Below, in pieces: positions 1 through 7,403 of a stretch of DNA of 11,179 nucleotides. Position numbers and translations under genes: made by a program. How positions within the stretch are numbered: position 1 is the stretch's first letter; every line of letters begins with the position of its first letter. The notes under the pieces are model-generated. The model ran no database searches, had not been told where the DNA came from, and worked only from the letters and a program-made list of their open reading frames with translations. The stretch comes from Alphaproteobacteria bacterium (GTDB lineage Bacteria > Pseudomonadota > Alphaproteobacteria > CAAGCB01 > CAG-977): NCBI GenBank assembly GCA_900768845.1, contig CAAGEK010000023.1, positions 1 to 11,179 of the forward strand, in the 5' to 3' direction.

Positions 1-725
<725 letters not shown>

Positions 726-742
726 AAGAAGGAGAAAAATAA

Positions 743-1123
743 ATGAATGAAGCCGAATATCAGGAAGCGAGAAATGCTCTTTTAAAGAATATGGAAAATT
801 CGAAATTAGCAAGAGGGACGGGTGGTAGTGGTTGTCATAGAACCGGGAATGGAGGTTGGACGATAGGGTATGGTTTTGATATTAGTGTAAACGATGCTAC
901 AGAGGACACCCGCGCATATATTAATTCATTTATAGCAGATGAAGATAGGCAAATATCGCAAGCCCAAATGGAGCAAATCAGAACGAAAAGTGCTACTTCT
1001 GAAAGTCTTTCCTCTATTTCAATTACAGAAGAGGAGGCAACGAACCTTTTAAATGATAAGCTTAAGAAATATATTGAAACGTTTTTTTTCAGCGGTCAAA
1101 ATAAAACGTGGGCGCGGGGGTAA
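743..1123 (+). CDS. Short pesticin/T4-lysozyme-like muramidase, probably truncated
   Basis: This 126-residue protein has a good ribosome binding site (AAGGAG, 8 bases before ATG). Residues 39-47 read WTIGYGFDI, the glycine-rich beta-turn core of phage lysozyme/pesticin enzymes, which cleave the N-acetylmuramic acid-N-acetylglucosamine bond of peptidoglycan. Thr40 and Asp46 are six apart and Glu18 is 22 before the Thr; from memory, pesticin uses Glu178, Thr201 and Asp207, nearly the same spacing, so these are my proposed catalytic residues. Residues 93-109 (ITEEEATNLLNDKLKKY) match the helix typical of this fold. The protein then stops after FFFSGQNKTWARG, while the fold normally runs to about 150-180 residues, so most of the C-terminal lobe is missing. 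A T8 tract (1082-1089) and a G5 tract (1116-1120) are possible frameshift sites, but the alternative frames do not restore a recognisable lobe. No signal peptide is seen. It may be a decayed effector or endolysin. Confidence 0.65.
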   Translation: MNEAEYQEARNALLKNMENSKLARGTGGSGCHRTGNGGWTIGYGFDISVNDATEDTRAYINSFIADEDRQISQAQMEQIRTKSATSESLSSISITEEEATNLLNDKLKKYIETFFFSGQNKTWARG

Positions 1124-1133
1124 AACGGTTTCT

Positions 1134-1165
1134 AAAGGAGGAAAATTTATAAAGAAGAGGAAAAT
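1134..1165 (+). promoter_or_regulatory. Duplicated Shine-Dalgarno, first copy orphaned
   Basis: A near-perfect AAAGGAGG (1134-1141) has no ATG, GTG or TTG at a usable distance. The string GAGGAAAAT occurs at 1138-1146 and again at 1157-1165, directly before the ATG at 1166. The second copy (AGAGG, about 5 bases from ATG) is the one positioned to drive the membrane-protein gene. This looks like a small local duplication or the scar of a rearrangement between the two genes. Confidence 0.5.
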
Positions 1166-1930
1166 ATGAGGCCTCAGACGGATAGGAAAAATCTTACTCG
1201 GTTAAGCGACGATATTTCCGATGATAATCAATATAAGCAAATTCTGCTTGATATGGAAAGGCCGGTTTCTAAAGCGCCTGTGTACTCTTTTCTGGTTATC
1301 AGTTTTACCGTTTACTTTTGGATGTTTTTCTTAAAAATGCTTTACTTTAAAGCCCCTTATACAGGGGTGTCTTTTTTCATTGTATGCATTTCAACTTTAG
1401 GAATATTTTTAACGTATAAAAAAGAAATAATGGGAAGGGTATCGTTTACATTGCCTTTTAATATAATTACTATTTTTTTGATTATTTTTTCATCATTTAT
1501 CGTTTCATTTGATTTAGGTACTTATTCAAATGAAGAAATTATAAAATCATTTTTGATTACTTCGACAGTTGATAAGAAATCTTATCTTTCTTTGGCCGTT
1601 ATGGCTTTTTTTACGTTAGGAATATCGAAGACATATCCTGTTCCATATTACAAGCATTGGGCGTTTTATAAAGAAAGCCCGATGAGAATTAGAAGGACTA
1701 ATGTGAATAAGGTGCGCCTCTTGTCCGTTTTCACTCTGTTATTTTTTCCAAAATTCCTTCAGGGGAGTTTTAATCAGTCCGGAGGCAACGCCGCTATGGG
1801 GCTGTTTTTTTGTATAATTGTTCCTGAATCGTTTTATTTGGCGTTTATATATCCGAGATATTTAAGAATATATCAAAAAGCGAAAAAAATCGATGAACGG
1901 AAAGAGGGAGGAACGGAGGACACATTGTGA
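1166..1930 (+). CDS. Six-segment hypothetical inner-membrane protein
   Basis: The 254-residue protein has a charged N-terminal tail (residues 1-37) and hydrophobic stretches at about 39-59, 66-83, 95-115, 138-154, 184-199 and 209-229, consistent with six membrane segments, and ends in a charged tail rich in Lys and Glu. An even number of segments would put both ends on the same side, probably the cytoplasm because basic residues cluster at the ends and at 173-184 (RIRRTNVNKVR region). No catalytic or transporter motif is recognisable. It follows the muramidase-like gene by 42 bases and precedes a strong terminator, so it probably ends that transcript. It uses AT-rich codons (ATA, TTA, AAA) unlike the core genes downstream. 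It could be an immunity protein for a peptidoglycan-targeting toxin, or an unrelated membrane protein; it is larger than a typical holin. The family is unknown to me. Confidence 0.7.
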   Translation: MRPQTDRKNLTRLSDDISDDNQYKQILLDMERPVSKAPVYSFLVISFTVYFWMFFLKMLYFKAPYTGVSFFIVCISTLGIFLTYKKEIMGRVSFTLPFNIITIFLIIFSSFIVSFDLGTYSNEEIIKSFLITSTVDKKSYLSLAVMAFFTLGISKTYPVPYYKHWAFYKESPMRIRRTNVNKVRLLSVFTLLFFPKFLQGSFNQSGGNAAMGLFFCIIVPESFYLAFIYPRYLRIYQKAKKIDERKEGGTEDTL

Positions 1931-1948
1931 AAACGTTTGTAACGCTGT

Positions 1949-1988
1949 AAAAAAATTCCGCCGGAGTTTCGGACGGCGGAATTTTTTT
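1949..1988. terminator. Bidirectional rho-independent terminator
   Basis: The arms 1949-1963 and 1974-1988 are perfectly complementary over 15 bp (seven A-T pairs, then AATTCCGCCG-type pairing) around a 10-base loop. The left arm starts with seven A and the right arm ends with seven T, so the GC-rich core is followed by a U tract on either strand. It sits 18 bases past the membrane-protein stop (+) and 18 bases past the sodB stop (-), and can serve both convergent genes. Confidence 0.92.
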
Positions 1989-2006
1989 ACATTTAATCAT
2001 TCTTGA

Positions 2007-2612
2007 CTACACGTTTTCGGCATAGCGTGCGCCGATAAAATTCCAATTCGCCAGATTGTCCAAAAACGTTTGGGCGAAATCAGGACGTCTGTTCTGGTAA
2101 TCAAGGTAATAAGCGTGTTCCCAAACATCCAAGGTCATCAAGGGAATCTGCCCGTGAGCCAAAGGCGTGTCGGCGTTTGAAGTTTTGACGATCTTCAAAG
2201 CCCCTTTATCCAAAACCAGCCAAGCCCATCCGCTACCGAATTGGGAAACGGCCGCGGCTTTGAATTCCTCTTTGAATTTTTCCTCGCTGCCGAAAGCTTT
2301 AAGAACGGCTTCTTTGAATGCTCCGTCAGGCAACGCGCCGCCGCCGTTCGGAGTCAGACAGCTCCAAAAAAACGTATGATTCCACGTTTGAGCGGCGTTG
2401 TTGAAAATGCCGGCTTTGGAAGCATCGCCCGCCGTTGCGGAAATGATTCCTTCCAAACTTTCGGACGATAAAGCGGTGTCTTTGATCAGGTTGTTCAGGT
2501 TCGTCACATACGTCCGGTGATGTTTCCCGTGATGGAATTCCAACGTTTTCGCCGACATATACGGTTCCAAAGCATCTCCGGCAAACGGCAAATTCGGTAA
2601 TTCAAAAGCCAT
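2007..2612 (-). CDS. sodB: Superoxide dismutase, iron type
   Basis: SodB converts superoxide to hydrogen peroxide and oxygen in the cytoplasm. The 201-residue product has family-normal length and the MAFELPNLPF start typical of the bacterial iron enzyme. The metal ligands are visible as His27 (EFHHGKHH), His79 (WNHTFFW), Asp162 and His166 within the signature DVWEHAYY. Gln75 in the NNAAQTW segment is the position that separates iron from manganese enzymes, so iron is favoured. An ATG two codons earlier (2616-2618) is only 1 base from the AAGGAG sequence; the ATG at 2610-2612 is 7 bases from it, so I use the latter. The gene lies 71 bases downstream of hpnE on the same strand with its own promoter, and runs into the shared terminator. 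Read-through from the hpn operon remains possible because no terminator is seen between them. Confidence 0.97.
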   Translation of the reverse strand: MAFELPNLPFAGDALEPYMSAKTLEFHHGKHHRTYVTNLNNLIKDTALSSESLEGIISATAGDASKAGIFNNAAQTWNHTFFWSCLTPNGGGALPDGAFKEAVLKAFGSEEKFKEEFKAAAVSQFGSGWAWLVLDKGALKIVKTSNADTPLAHGQIPLMTLDVWEHAYYLDYQNRRPDFAQTFLDNLANWNFIGARYAENV

Positions 2613-2645
2613 TTTCATTCTCCTTTACAAATTTGATATGCACCG

Positions 2646-2674
2646 ATTATTTGCTTTTCGGTCGGGAATGTAAA
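2646..2674 (-). promoter_or_regulatory. Candidate sigma-70 promoter of sodB
   Basis: On the minus strand TTTACA (2669-2674) and AATAAT (2646-2651) are separated by exactly 17 bases; each differs from the sigma-70 consensus at one position. Transcription would start near 2639, leaving a leader of about 27 bases that includes the ribosome binding site. A 5-bp inverted repeat (ACCGA/TCGGT, 2642-2662) spans the -10 element and could be an operator or chance. Confidence 0.65.
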
Positions 2675-2683
2675 TATATCTTT

Positions 2684-3760
2684 TCAGAGGGCTTTTTGCG
2701 CGGCGGCAATTCCGGAACGCACCGCGCCTTCGATGGTGCAGGGCAAGCCCGTTTTGACGGCCGCTCCGGCGTTAAAGACGTTCGGGCAATCCGTTTCCGT
2801 TGACGGGCGCAAAGAATTGACAAGGCGGGATTGATGCAACGTCGCCCGTTTCGACGCGATGAAACGGTATGGAGGCAAGGGGGATTCCCGATATTCGCAA
2901 AGAACGGGGGACAGCTCTTTCCAAACGTTTCGTGCGATTTCTTCGGGTGAAAAGTCTTTTAACAACCCGTCCGCCGCGCTGATTGTCACGGAAAGAACGC
3001 CACCGCGCTCAAAAACCCAATGCCCCGTCGCATTGACCATTCCGATGAAACGTCGGTTTTCAAGCAATTTTGCCGGCGTTTTGTAATGAATGCCCGCAAT
3101 CGTGTTTTCCGGCAATCGGGAATTTTTTTCCAAAGGCACGGTCAATATCACTTTATCATTCGGGGAAAGGGCGGTTTCCCCGTCATGAAACAGGATTTTA
3201 TCCGGTTTGACGCCTATTGCTTTTCTGGCGAACCGGAACAACATACCCCGCCGTTTCAATTCGCGCTCGACGGGATCGACGACGCTTGCCTTTAAAGACG
3301 GGGAAGCCAGATAAACCGTCCCGTTTTGTTTTCCCAAACACATCAGCCCCGTTTTCATCAACATAAGGAAGTCGGCTTCGGCGGCGGGCGTATTCATGAC
3401 TGATTCGGCGAACAAGGGATATAAAGCGCGGCAATGCCCCGTAAAAGAAAGGGGGGTGCGCAAATCCGCATTGAAAAAGCGACGGTTCGAAACGTCATAG
3501 AACAGGAAATCATGCCCGACGGGAAGCAAAGGCGTTTCGGACGGGCATTGTTCCAGCATTTTCAACAAAGCCGTGTTGGAGCCCAGCATCAGGTGCGTCC
3601 CTGAATCCACCGTCGCCCCCAGCGTTTTGTCTTCAAAGGAATGACACCGTCCGCCCGTCCGTCCGGATGCTTCGTACAATACGACGGGAACGTTTTTTCC
3701 GCTCAGGAAAAACGCTGCGGACAGTCCGGCCATTCCCGCTCCGACAATATGCACGGTCAT
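2684..3760 (-). CDS. hpnE: Hydroxysqualene dehydroxylase HpnE
   Basis: HpnE is an FAD-dependent amine-oxidase-family enzyme that reduces hydroxysqualene to squalene, the last step of the HpnCDE route, and acts at the membrane. The N-terminus holds the dinucleotide-binding motif GAGMAG (residues 7-12), then YEAS and GRTGGRC as in the family, and DSGTHLMLGSN near residues 52-62. The C-terminus carries TGLPCTIEGAVRSG (about 337-350), diagnostic for this group. At 358 residues it is shorter than the roughly 400-430 I expect. The usual AGD before the C-terminal motif reads AGA (Ala333), replacing the Asp that normally contacts FAD. The start is 3 bases after the hpnD stop, indicating translational coupling; the ribosome binding site is weak. 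The position in an hpnC-hpnD-hpnE order makes the assignment firm despite these differences. Confidence 0.9.
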   Translation of the reverse strand: MTVHIVGAGMAGLSAAFFLSGKNVPVVLYEASGRTGGRCHSFEDKTLGATVDSGTHLMLGSNTALLKMLEQCPSETPLLPVGHDFLFYDVSNRRFFNADLRTPLSFTGHCRALYPLFAESVMNTPAAEADFLMLMKTGLMCLGKQNGTVYLASPSLKASVVDPVERELKRRGMLFRFARKAIGVKPDKILFHDGETALSPNDKVILTVPLEKNSRLPENTIAGIHYKTPAKLLENRRFIGMVNATGHWVFERGGVLSVTISAADGLLKDFSPEEIARNVWKELSPVLCEYRESPLPPYRFIASKRATLHQSRLVNSLRPSTETDCPNVFNAGAAVKTGLPCTIEGAVRSGIAAAQKAL

Positions 3761-3763
3761 GGC

Positions 3764-4645
3764 TTATTTCCCGAACGCCCAAACGCGCAGAGCGGTTAAA
3801 ACCATCCACCGTTTCGACGGTTTCGGACGCGGTTCGACGATTTCCCATCCGCGTTTTTGCATCATGTCAAAAATCTTGCGATAAACTTTCATCATAATGA
3901 CGGCCGGAACCATCTGCTTGGCATTCAGCCGCTCCAAAGCGGCTTGAGCTTCGGAAAAACGCAACAAAGCCCGTTCGGCAAGGGCTTCCCGTGCGATTTT
4001 TAAACGGGGATGGCTCAATACTTCGGACAAAGGCGTGTCATCGGTAATGACGATGCCCGCTTTTTCCAAACATTCCGCCGGCATATACAACCGCCCCAAT
4101 TCCATGTCTTCGCCCATATCGCGCAAAATGTTCGTGATTTGCAACGCTTCACCCAAAGTGATTGCGAACCGTTGCGCCGTTTGTGAAAAATCGCCGAAGA
4201 CGCACACGGACAACATTCCGACCGCTCCGGCGACGCGGCGGCAGTACAGCTCCACTTCGGCGGCGGACGGAGCGCGCATCCCGTCCGGAATGTCCATTTC
4301 CATGCCGTCGATCAAGGCGATGAACTCTTCTTTCGGCAGATTGAACTTTTCAACCGGTTCCCTTAATGCCGCGGCAACGACGGAAACGGGCGTTTCCTTG
4401 CGGTATACGGCGTCAATGTCGGAACGCCATTGCCGTAACGCTTTCCGTTTGGTTTCCAACGGGGCGGGTTCATCGGCAATATCGTCTATTTCACGGCAAA
4501 AAGCGTAAATCGAAAACATCGCACGCCGCTTTTCCGCGCTCATCAAACGCATCGCCATATAAAAGGAACTGCCCGAACGTTTGACGATCGCTTCGATTTC
4601 CCGATTTATTTCTTCGGCGGATTCAAATCCGACTTTTTCAGACAT
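3764..4645 (-). CDS. hpnD: Presqualene diphosphate synthase HpnD
   Basis: HpnD condenses two farnesyl diphosphates into presqualene diphosphate, the first step to squalene. The 293-residue product belongs to the squalene/phytoene synthase family. The two Mg-diphosphate-binding aspartate motifs are intact: DDIAD (Asp54-Asp58, in YAFCREIDDIADE) and DMGED (Asp176-Asp180, in NILRDMGED), followed by LGRLYMP as in HpnD proteins. The frame is open up to another ATG 57 bases earlier, but the added residues (MDYGRRARRYRR) overlap hpnC further and look like read-through; the chosen ATG gives MSEKVGF and has an AAGGA about 10 bases upstream. With this start the gene overlaps the hpnC end by 40 bases. 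Downstream hpnE follows after 3 bases, so all three enzymes should be made together. Confidence 0.94.
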   Translation of the reverse strand: MSEKVGFESAEEINREIEAIVKRSGSSFYMAMRLMSAEKRRAMFSIYAFCREIDDIADEPAPLETKRKALRQWRSDIDAVYRKETPVSVVAAALREPVEKFNLPKEEFIALIDGMEMDIPDGMRAPSAAEVELYCRRVAGAVGMLSVCVFGDFSQTAQRFAITLGEALQITNILRDMGEDMELGRLYMPAECLEKAGIVITDDTPLSEVLSHPRLKIAREALAERALLRFSEAQAALERLNAKQMVPAVIMMKVYRKIFDMMQKRGWEIVEPRPKPSKRWMVLTALRVWAFGK

Positions 4646-5490
4646 TCTATTTTTTTCCTTCTCAATCCGCCGATAACGCCGAGCGCGCCGGCCATAATCC
4701 AATCCGTCCGTTTCAGTTCGACTTTGCGTTTTAAAACGTCGTGTTTTTTCAAACGTTTCAACAAACGTTGCGCCAAACGGAAAATGACGGACACTTCCAT
4801 CCTCAAACCGCGGTCGGCAACGACCAAGGGCAGGGAGGAACCTTCAACCAGCAATCCTTCTATTCCCGCCGTCACGCGGTCGAATACGCGTTGCAACGCG
4901 GCGCAGGTCGTTTTGTCGCTCAAAGCGTCAAACTTCAGATGTTCGGCCGAAAACCAGTCTTTCGGAATATACACGCGGGCGCGATTGCAATAATCGTCTT
5001 GACAGTCTTGCAAGTGGTTGTTCATCTGCAACGCGGCGCACAACGCGTCCGAAGGCCAGTACGCCGTCGGATTTTCCCCGTGCAGATCCAGCATGAAACG
5101 CCCGACGCTGCCTGCGGAATTGCGGCAATAAGCCATGACGTCTTCCCAAGTGTGATATGTCCGTCCGCGTGCATCCTGACGGAACGCGGTCAGCAAATCT
5201 TTGGCATGCCGGTTCGTCACGTTGCATTCTTTCAGGCTTTCGCGCAGTTTTTCGGCGCATAAAAGGAAATTTTCGCCGCCGGCGTTCGCTCCGTCCAACA
5301 CATTTTCCAAAGCATCCAACCGTCCCAGTTTTTCTTCGGCGGAGATTTTATAAGAATCCGCAATGTCGTCCGCCGTTCTTGCAAAATCGTAAAAAGCCGC
5401 GACGTGCGGGCGCAAACGGCGGGGGATCAGAAACGATCCGACCGGAAAATTTTCGCTTTTTGAGTCTTTCGTCCTTTTAATTTCCGTCAT
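4606..5490 (-). CDS. hpnC: Hydroxysqualene synthase HpnC
   Basis: HpnC converts presqualene diphosphate to hydroxysqualene, which HpnE then reduces. The 294-residue protein starts with ENFPVGSFLIPRRLRPHV, a typical HpnC N-terminus. The first aspartate motif is DDIAD (Asp41-Asp45, in DFARTADDIAD). The second is the divergent HLQDCQDDY followed by RVYIP, in line with HpnC differing from HpnD here. A basic C-terminal tail (RLLKRLKKHDVLKRK, then LRRKK) may help it sit at the membrane. The start overlaps the end of trmFO by 14 bases with only a weak GG-rich binding site, so translation is probably coupled to trmFO. Its own end overlaps hpnD. HpnC and HpnD are paralogues; context and motif differences separate them. 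Confidence 0.93.
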   Translation of the reverse strand: MTEIKRTKDSKSENFPVGSFLIPRRLRPHVAAFYDFARTADDIADSYKISAEEKLGRLDALENVLDGANAGGENFLLCAEKLRESLKECNVTNRHAKDLLTAFRQDARGRTYHTWEDVMAYCRNSAGSVGRFMLDLHGENPTAYWPSDALCAALQMNNHLQDCQDDYCNRARVYIPKDWFSAEHLKFDALSDKTTCAALQRVFDRVTAGIEGLLVEGSSLPLVVADRGLRMEVSVIFRLAQRLLKRLKKHDVLKRKVELKRTDWIMAGALGVIGGLRRKKIECLKKSDLNPPKK

Positions 5491-6835
5491 TCAAGCCTGC
5501 CTTTTTCTTCCATTCCGCCAAAGCGTTCAAAGCCCGTTCGCTTTGAGCGCGTTTGCGATCCATACCTTTGATTTTCTTTTTTCCCTCGGGAACGGGAGGC
5601 GGAGGGAACAAGCCGAAATTGATGTTCATCGGTTGGAACAGGTCGGCTTCGGCGGCGACGGTGATGTGGTTCAGCATCGCGCCCAACGCCGTTTCGACGG
5701 GAGGCGGGACGATTTTTTCGCCCGAAGCTTCCCGAGCGGCGAACAATCCCGCAAGCAACCCCACCGACGCGCTTTCGACATAGCCTTCGCACCCCGTGAT
5801 TTGTCCCGCAAAACGGATGTTCGGCCGCGCTTTTAAACGCAGGGAACCGTCCAACACTTCGGGTGAGCGGATGAACGTGTTGCGGTGAATGCCGCCCAAA
5901 CGTGCGAATTCCGCGTTTTCCAATCCGGATATCGTTCTGAAAATGCGTTTTTGCTCCCCGTAAGTCAGTTTCGTTTGAAAACCGACAAGATTCAATAAAG
6001 TTCCCTGCCTGTTTTCCTTGCGCAACTGGACGACGGCATAGGGGCGTTCCGATGTGTGGGGATTTGTCAGTCCGACGGGTTTCATCGGTCCGAAAGCCAG
6101 CGTTTCCCTGCCGCGTTCGGCCATCACTTCAATCGGCAGACAGCCTTCGAAATAGGGCGTATTCGTCTCCCATTCCCTGAATGCGACTTTTTCTCCGGTC
6201 AGCAAAGCGTCGACAAACGCGTCGTACTCTTCCTTGCTCATGGCACAGTTGATATAATCGTCCCCGTCGCCTTTGTCATAGCGGGATTGCTTCCATGCTT
6301 TCGACATATCGACGGACTGCGCTTCGACGATGGGAGCGATCGCATCGAAAAAATGAAGGGAATCCGAACCGGTCAGCTCTTGGATTTGGGCGGCGAGCGT
6401 TTCGCCCGTCAGCGGTCCCGTCGCAACGATGCAAAGTCCGTCGCTTTCCGATGGCAGGGAAACGACTTCCTCGCGGACGAACGTGATCAGCGGATGGGAT
6501 GAAAGCCTGTCGAAAACGGCTTTTGAAAACGCCCCGCGGTCGACGGCCAAGGCTCCGCCGGCGGGGACTTTGGTTTCATCGGCGCATTTCATGATCAAAG
6601 AACCGCACCGCCGCATTTCTTCGTGCATCAATCCGACGGCGTTGTGTTCCGCATCGTCGGAACGCAAAGAATTGGAGCAAACCAATTCGGCGGGCATATC
6701 CGTTTTATGGGCGGGAGTCGCCGCTATGGGGCGCATTTCCTTTAAAATGACGGGAACTCCCGCACGGGCGATCTGCCAAGCGGCTTCACTGCCTGCTAAT
6801 CCGGCTCCGATGACGGTTATCGGTCGTAAAGGCAT
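5477..6835 (-). CDS. trmFO: tRNA m5U54 methyltransferase TrmFO, folate/FAD-dependent
   Basis: TrmFO methylates uridine 54 in the T loop of tRNA, taking the carbon from methylenetetrahydrofolate and the electrons from FADH2. The 452-residue product has normal length. The FAD motif GAGLAGSE is at residues 10-17, followed by KEMRP and AELVCSNSLRSD. Cys53 and Cys232 (in FEGCLPIEVMAERG) correspond to the two cysteines implicated in Bacillus subtilis TrmFO (Cys53 and Cys226). The C-terminal PMNINFGLFPP is a family hallmark. An earlier in-frame ATG would add 11 residues, but AAGGAG lies 11 bases before the ATG at 6833-6835, and MPLRPITVIG is a typical start. It is the first gene of the hpn transcript, overlapping hpnC, although its role is unrelated to lipids. 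Confidence 0.97.
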   Translation of the reverse strand: MPLRPITVIGAGLAGSEAAWQIARAGVPVILKEMRPIAATPAHKTDMPAELVCSNSLRSDDAEHNAVGLMHEEMRRCGSLIMKCADETKVPAGGALAVDRGAFSKAVFDRLSSHPLITFVREEVVSLPSESDGLCIVATGPLTGETLAAQIQELTGSDSLHFFDAIAPIVEAQSVDMSKAWKQSRYDKGDGDDYINCAMSKEEYDAFVDALLTGEKVAFREWETNTPYFEGCLPIEVMAERGRETLAFGPMKPVGLTNPHTSERPYAVVQLRKENRQGTLLNLVGFQTKLTYGEQKRIFRTISGLENAEFARLGGIHRNTFIRSPEVLDGSLRLKARPNIRFAGQITGCEGYVESASVGLLAGLFAAREASGEKIVPPPVETALGAMLNHITVAAEADLFQPMNINFGLFPPPPVPEGKKKIKGMDRKRAQSERALNALAEWKKKAGLNDGN

Positions 6836-6941
6836 TTGAAAAAAATCTCCTTCTTTGCTTTTTTTCACAGTCCGTATATTGTATATCTTAAATATACCTT
6901 TATACTAAAGACCTTAATAACACTTTTTTACGGATTGCGCC
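6836..6941. promoter_or_regulatory. Divergent promoter region, trmFO-hpn versus envelope trio
   Basis: This AT-rich spacer separates two divergent transcripts and must hold at least one promoter for each. For the plus strand, TATACT (6901-6906) is a good -10 with a weak TTGTAT -35 (6879-6884) 16 bases away. For the minus strand, TACAAT (complement of 6878-6883) is a plausible -10 without a clear -35. GTATAT at 6874-6879 and 6881-6886 and its complement ATATAC at 6892-6897 form repeats and a hairpin overlapping these elements, so a regulator could control both directions. No terminator is visible. Confidence 0.4.
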
Positions 6942-7403
6942 ATGAATGCGAATTTTACGACTATCCTGATTGCGGTGATCGCCGTTTTTTGCCTGTTTTC
7001 CTACATCATTCCCTATATCCGGCGGGTATTGAGAGGGTCGGGGGTGATTTATATCGACCCTAAGGATTTGGAGCAAAAAATCGCTTCGAAAACGGATATG
7101 TTGATGATCGACATTCGCCCGCGGGTGAATTTTTACGATATGTTCGGCCATATCGAACACGCGATCAACCTGCCTTATGAACAATTTATGTTGCGTTTGA
7201 ACGAAACGGCGGACAGGTTGGCGGGATTCAAGGAAACGCCGGTCGTCATCATCGGGTTGCGCGATGAAAACAAGGTTTTTCTGGCGTATCAGGCGTTACG
7301 TCAAAAAGGGTTTACGGATGTGGCGATTTTAAATTACGGATTGTCGCAATGGATACGCAAAGGATTTCCGACGGTTGAAAGAAATGCTGATAAAAAGGAT
7401 TAA
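6942..7403 (+). CDS. Membrane-anchored rhodanese-fold protein lacking catalytic Cys
   Basis: The 153-residue protein has one N-terminal membrane segment (about residues 6-26), a basic stop (RRVLRG) and a rhodanese domain (about 36-147). Domain landmarks are MIDIRPRVNF with Asp57 and Arg59, then GHIEHAINLP, then the C-terminal LNYGLSQWIRKGFP, which matches the usual GG...W...GyP ending. The active-site loop, normally VVxYC(R/x)xGxR, reads PVVIIGLRDENK: Gly105 stands where the persulfide-forming Cys should be. It should therefore not be a sulfurtransferase, and is more likely a docking or structural module, as in E. coli YibN, which has similar architecture and also seems to lack the Cys. Basic residues after the membrane segment suggest the domain is cytoplasmic. 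The ribosome binding site is poor. The end overlaps the next gene, marking the first gene of a three-gene unit. Confidence 0.85.
   Translation: MNANFTTILIAVIAVFCLFSYIIPYIRRVLRGSGVIYIDPKDLEQKIASKTDMLMIDIRPRVNFYDMFGHIEHAINLPYEQFMLRLNETADRLAGFKETPVVIIGLRDENKVFLAYQALRQKGFTDVAILNYGLSQWIRKGFPTVERNADKKD

Noticed and set aside
2613..2618. Upstream ATG as the sodB start
   Set aside because: It would leave only 1 base between AAGGAG and the ATG; the ATG two codons on has 7-base spacing and the family-typical N-terminus.
4035..4508. Plus-strand frame of 157 codons antisense to hpnD
   Set aside because: It is the shadow of a conserved enzyme whose aspartate motifs are intact on the other strand; the product is Ser/Arg-rich without any domain.
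4741..5262. Plus-strand frame of 173 codons antisense to hpnC
   Set aside because: hpnC on the opposite strand has family motifs and operon context; this frame has no start signal or recognisable domain.
6056..6839. Plus-strand frames of 148 and 136 codons antisense to trmFO
   Set aside because: They lie opposite a full-length, motif-complete trmFO and show no domain.
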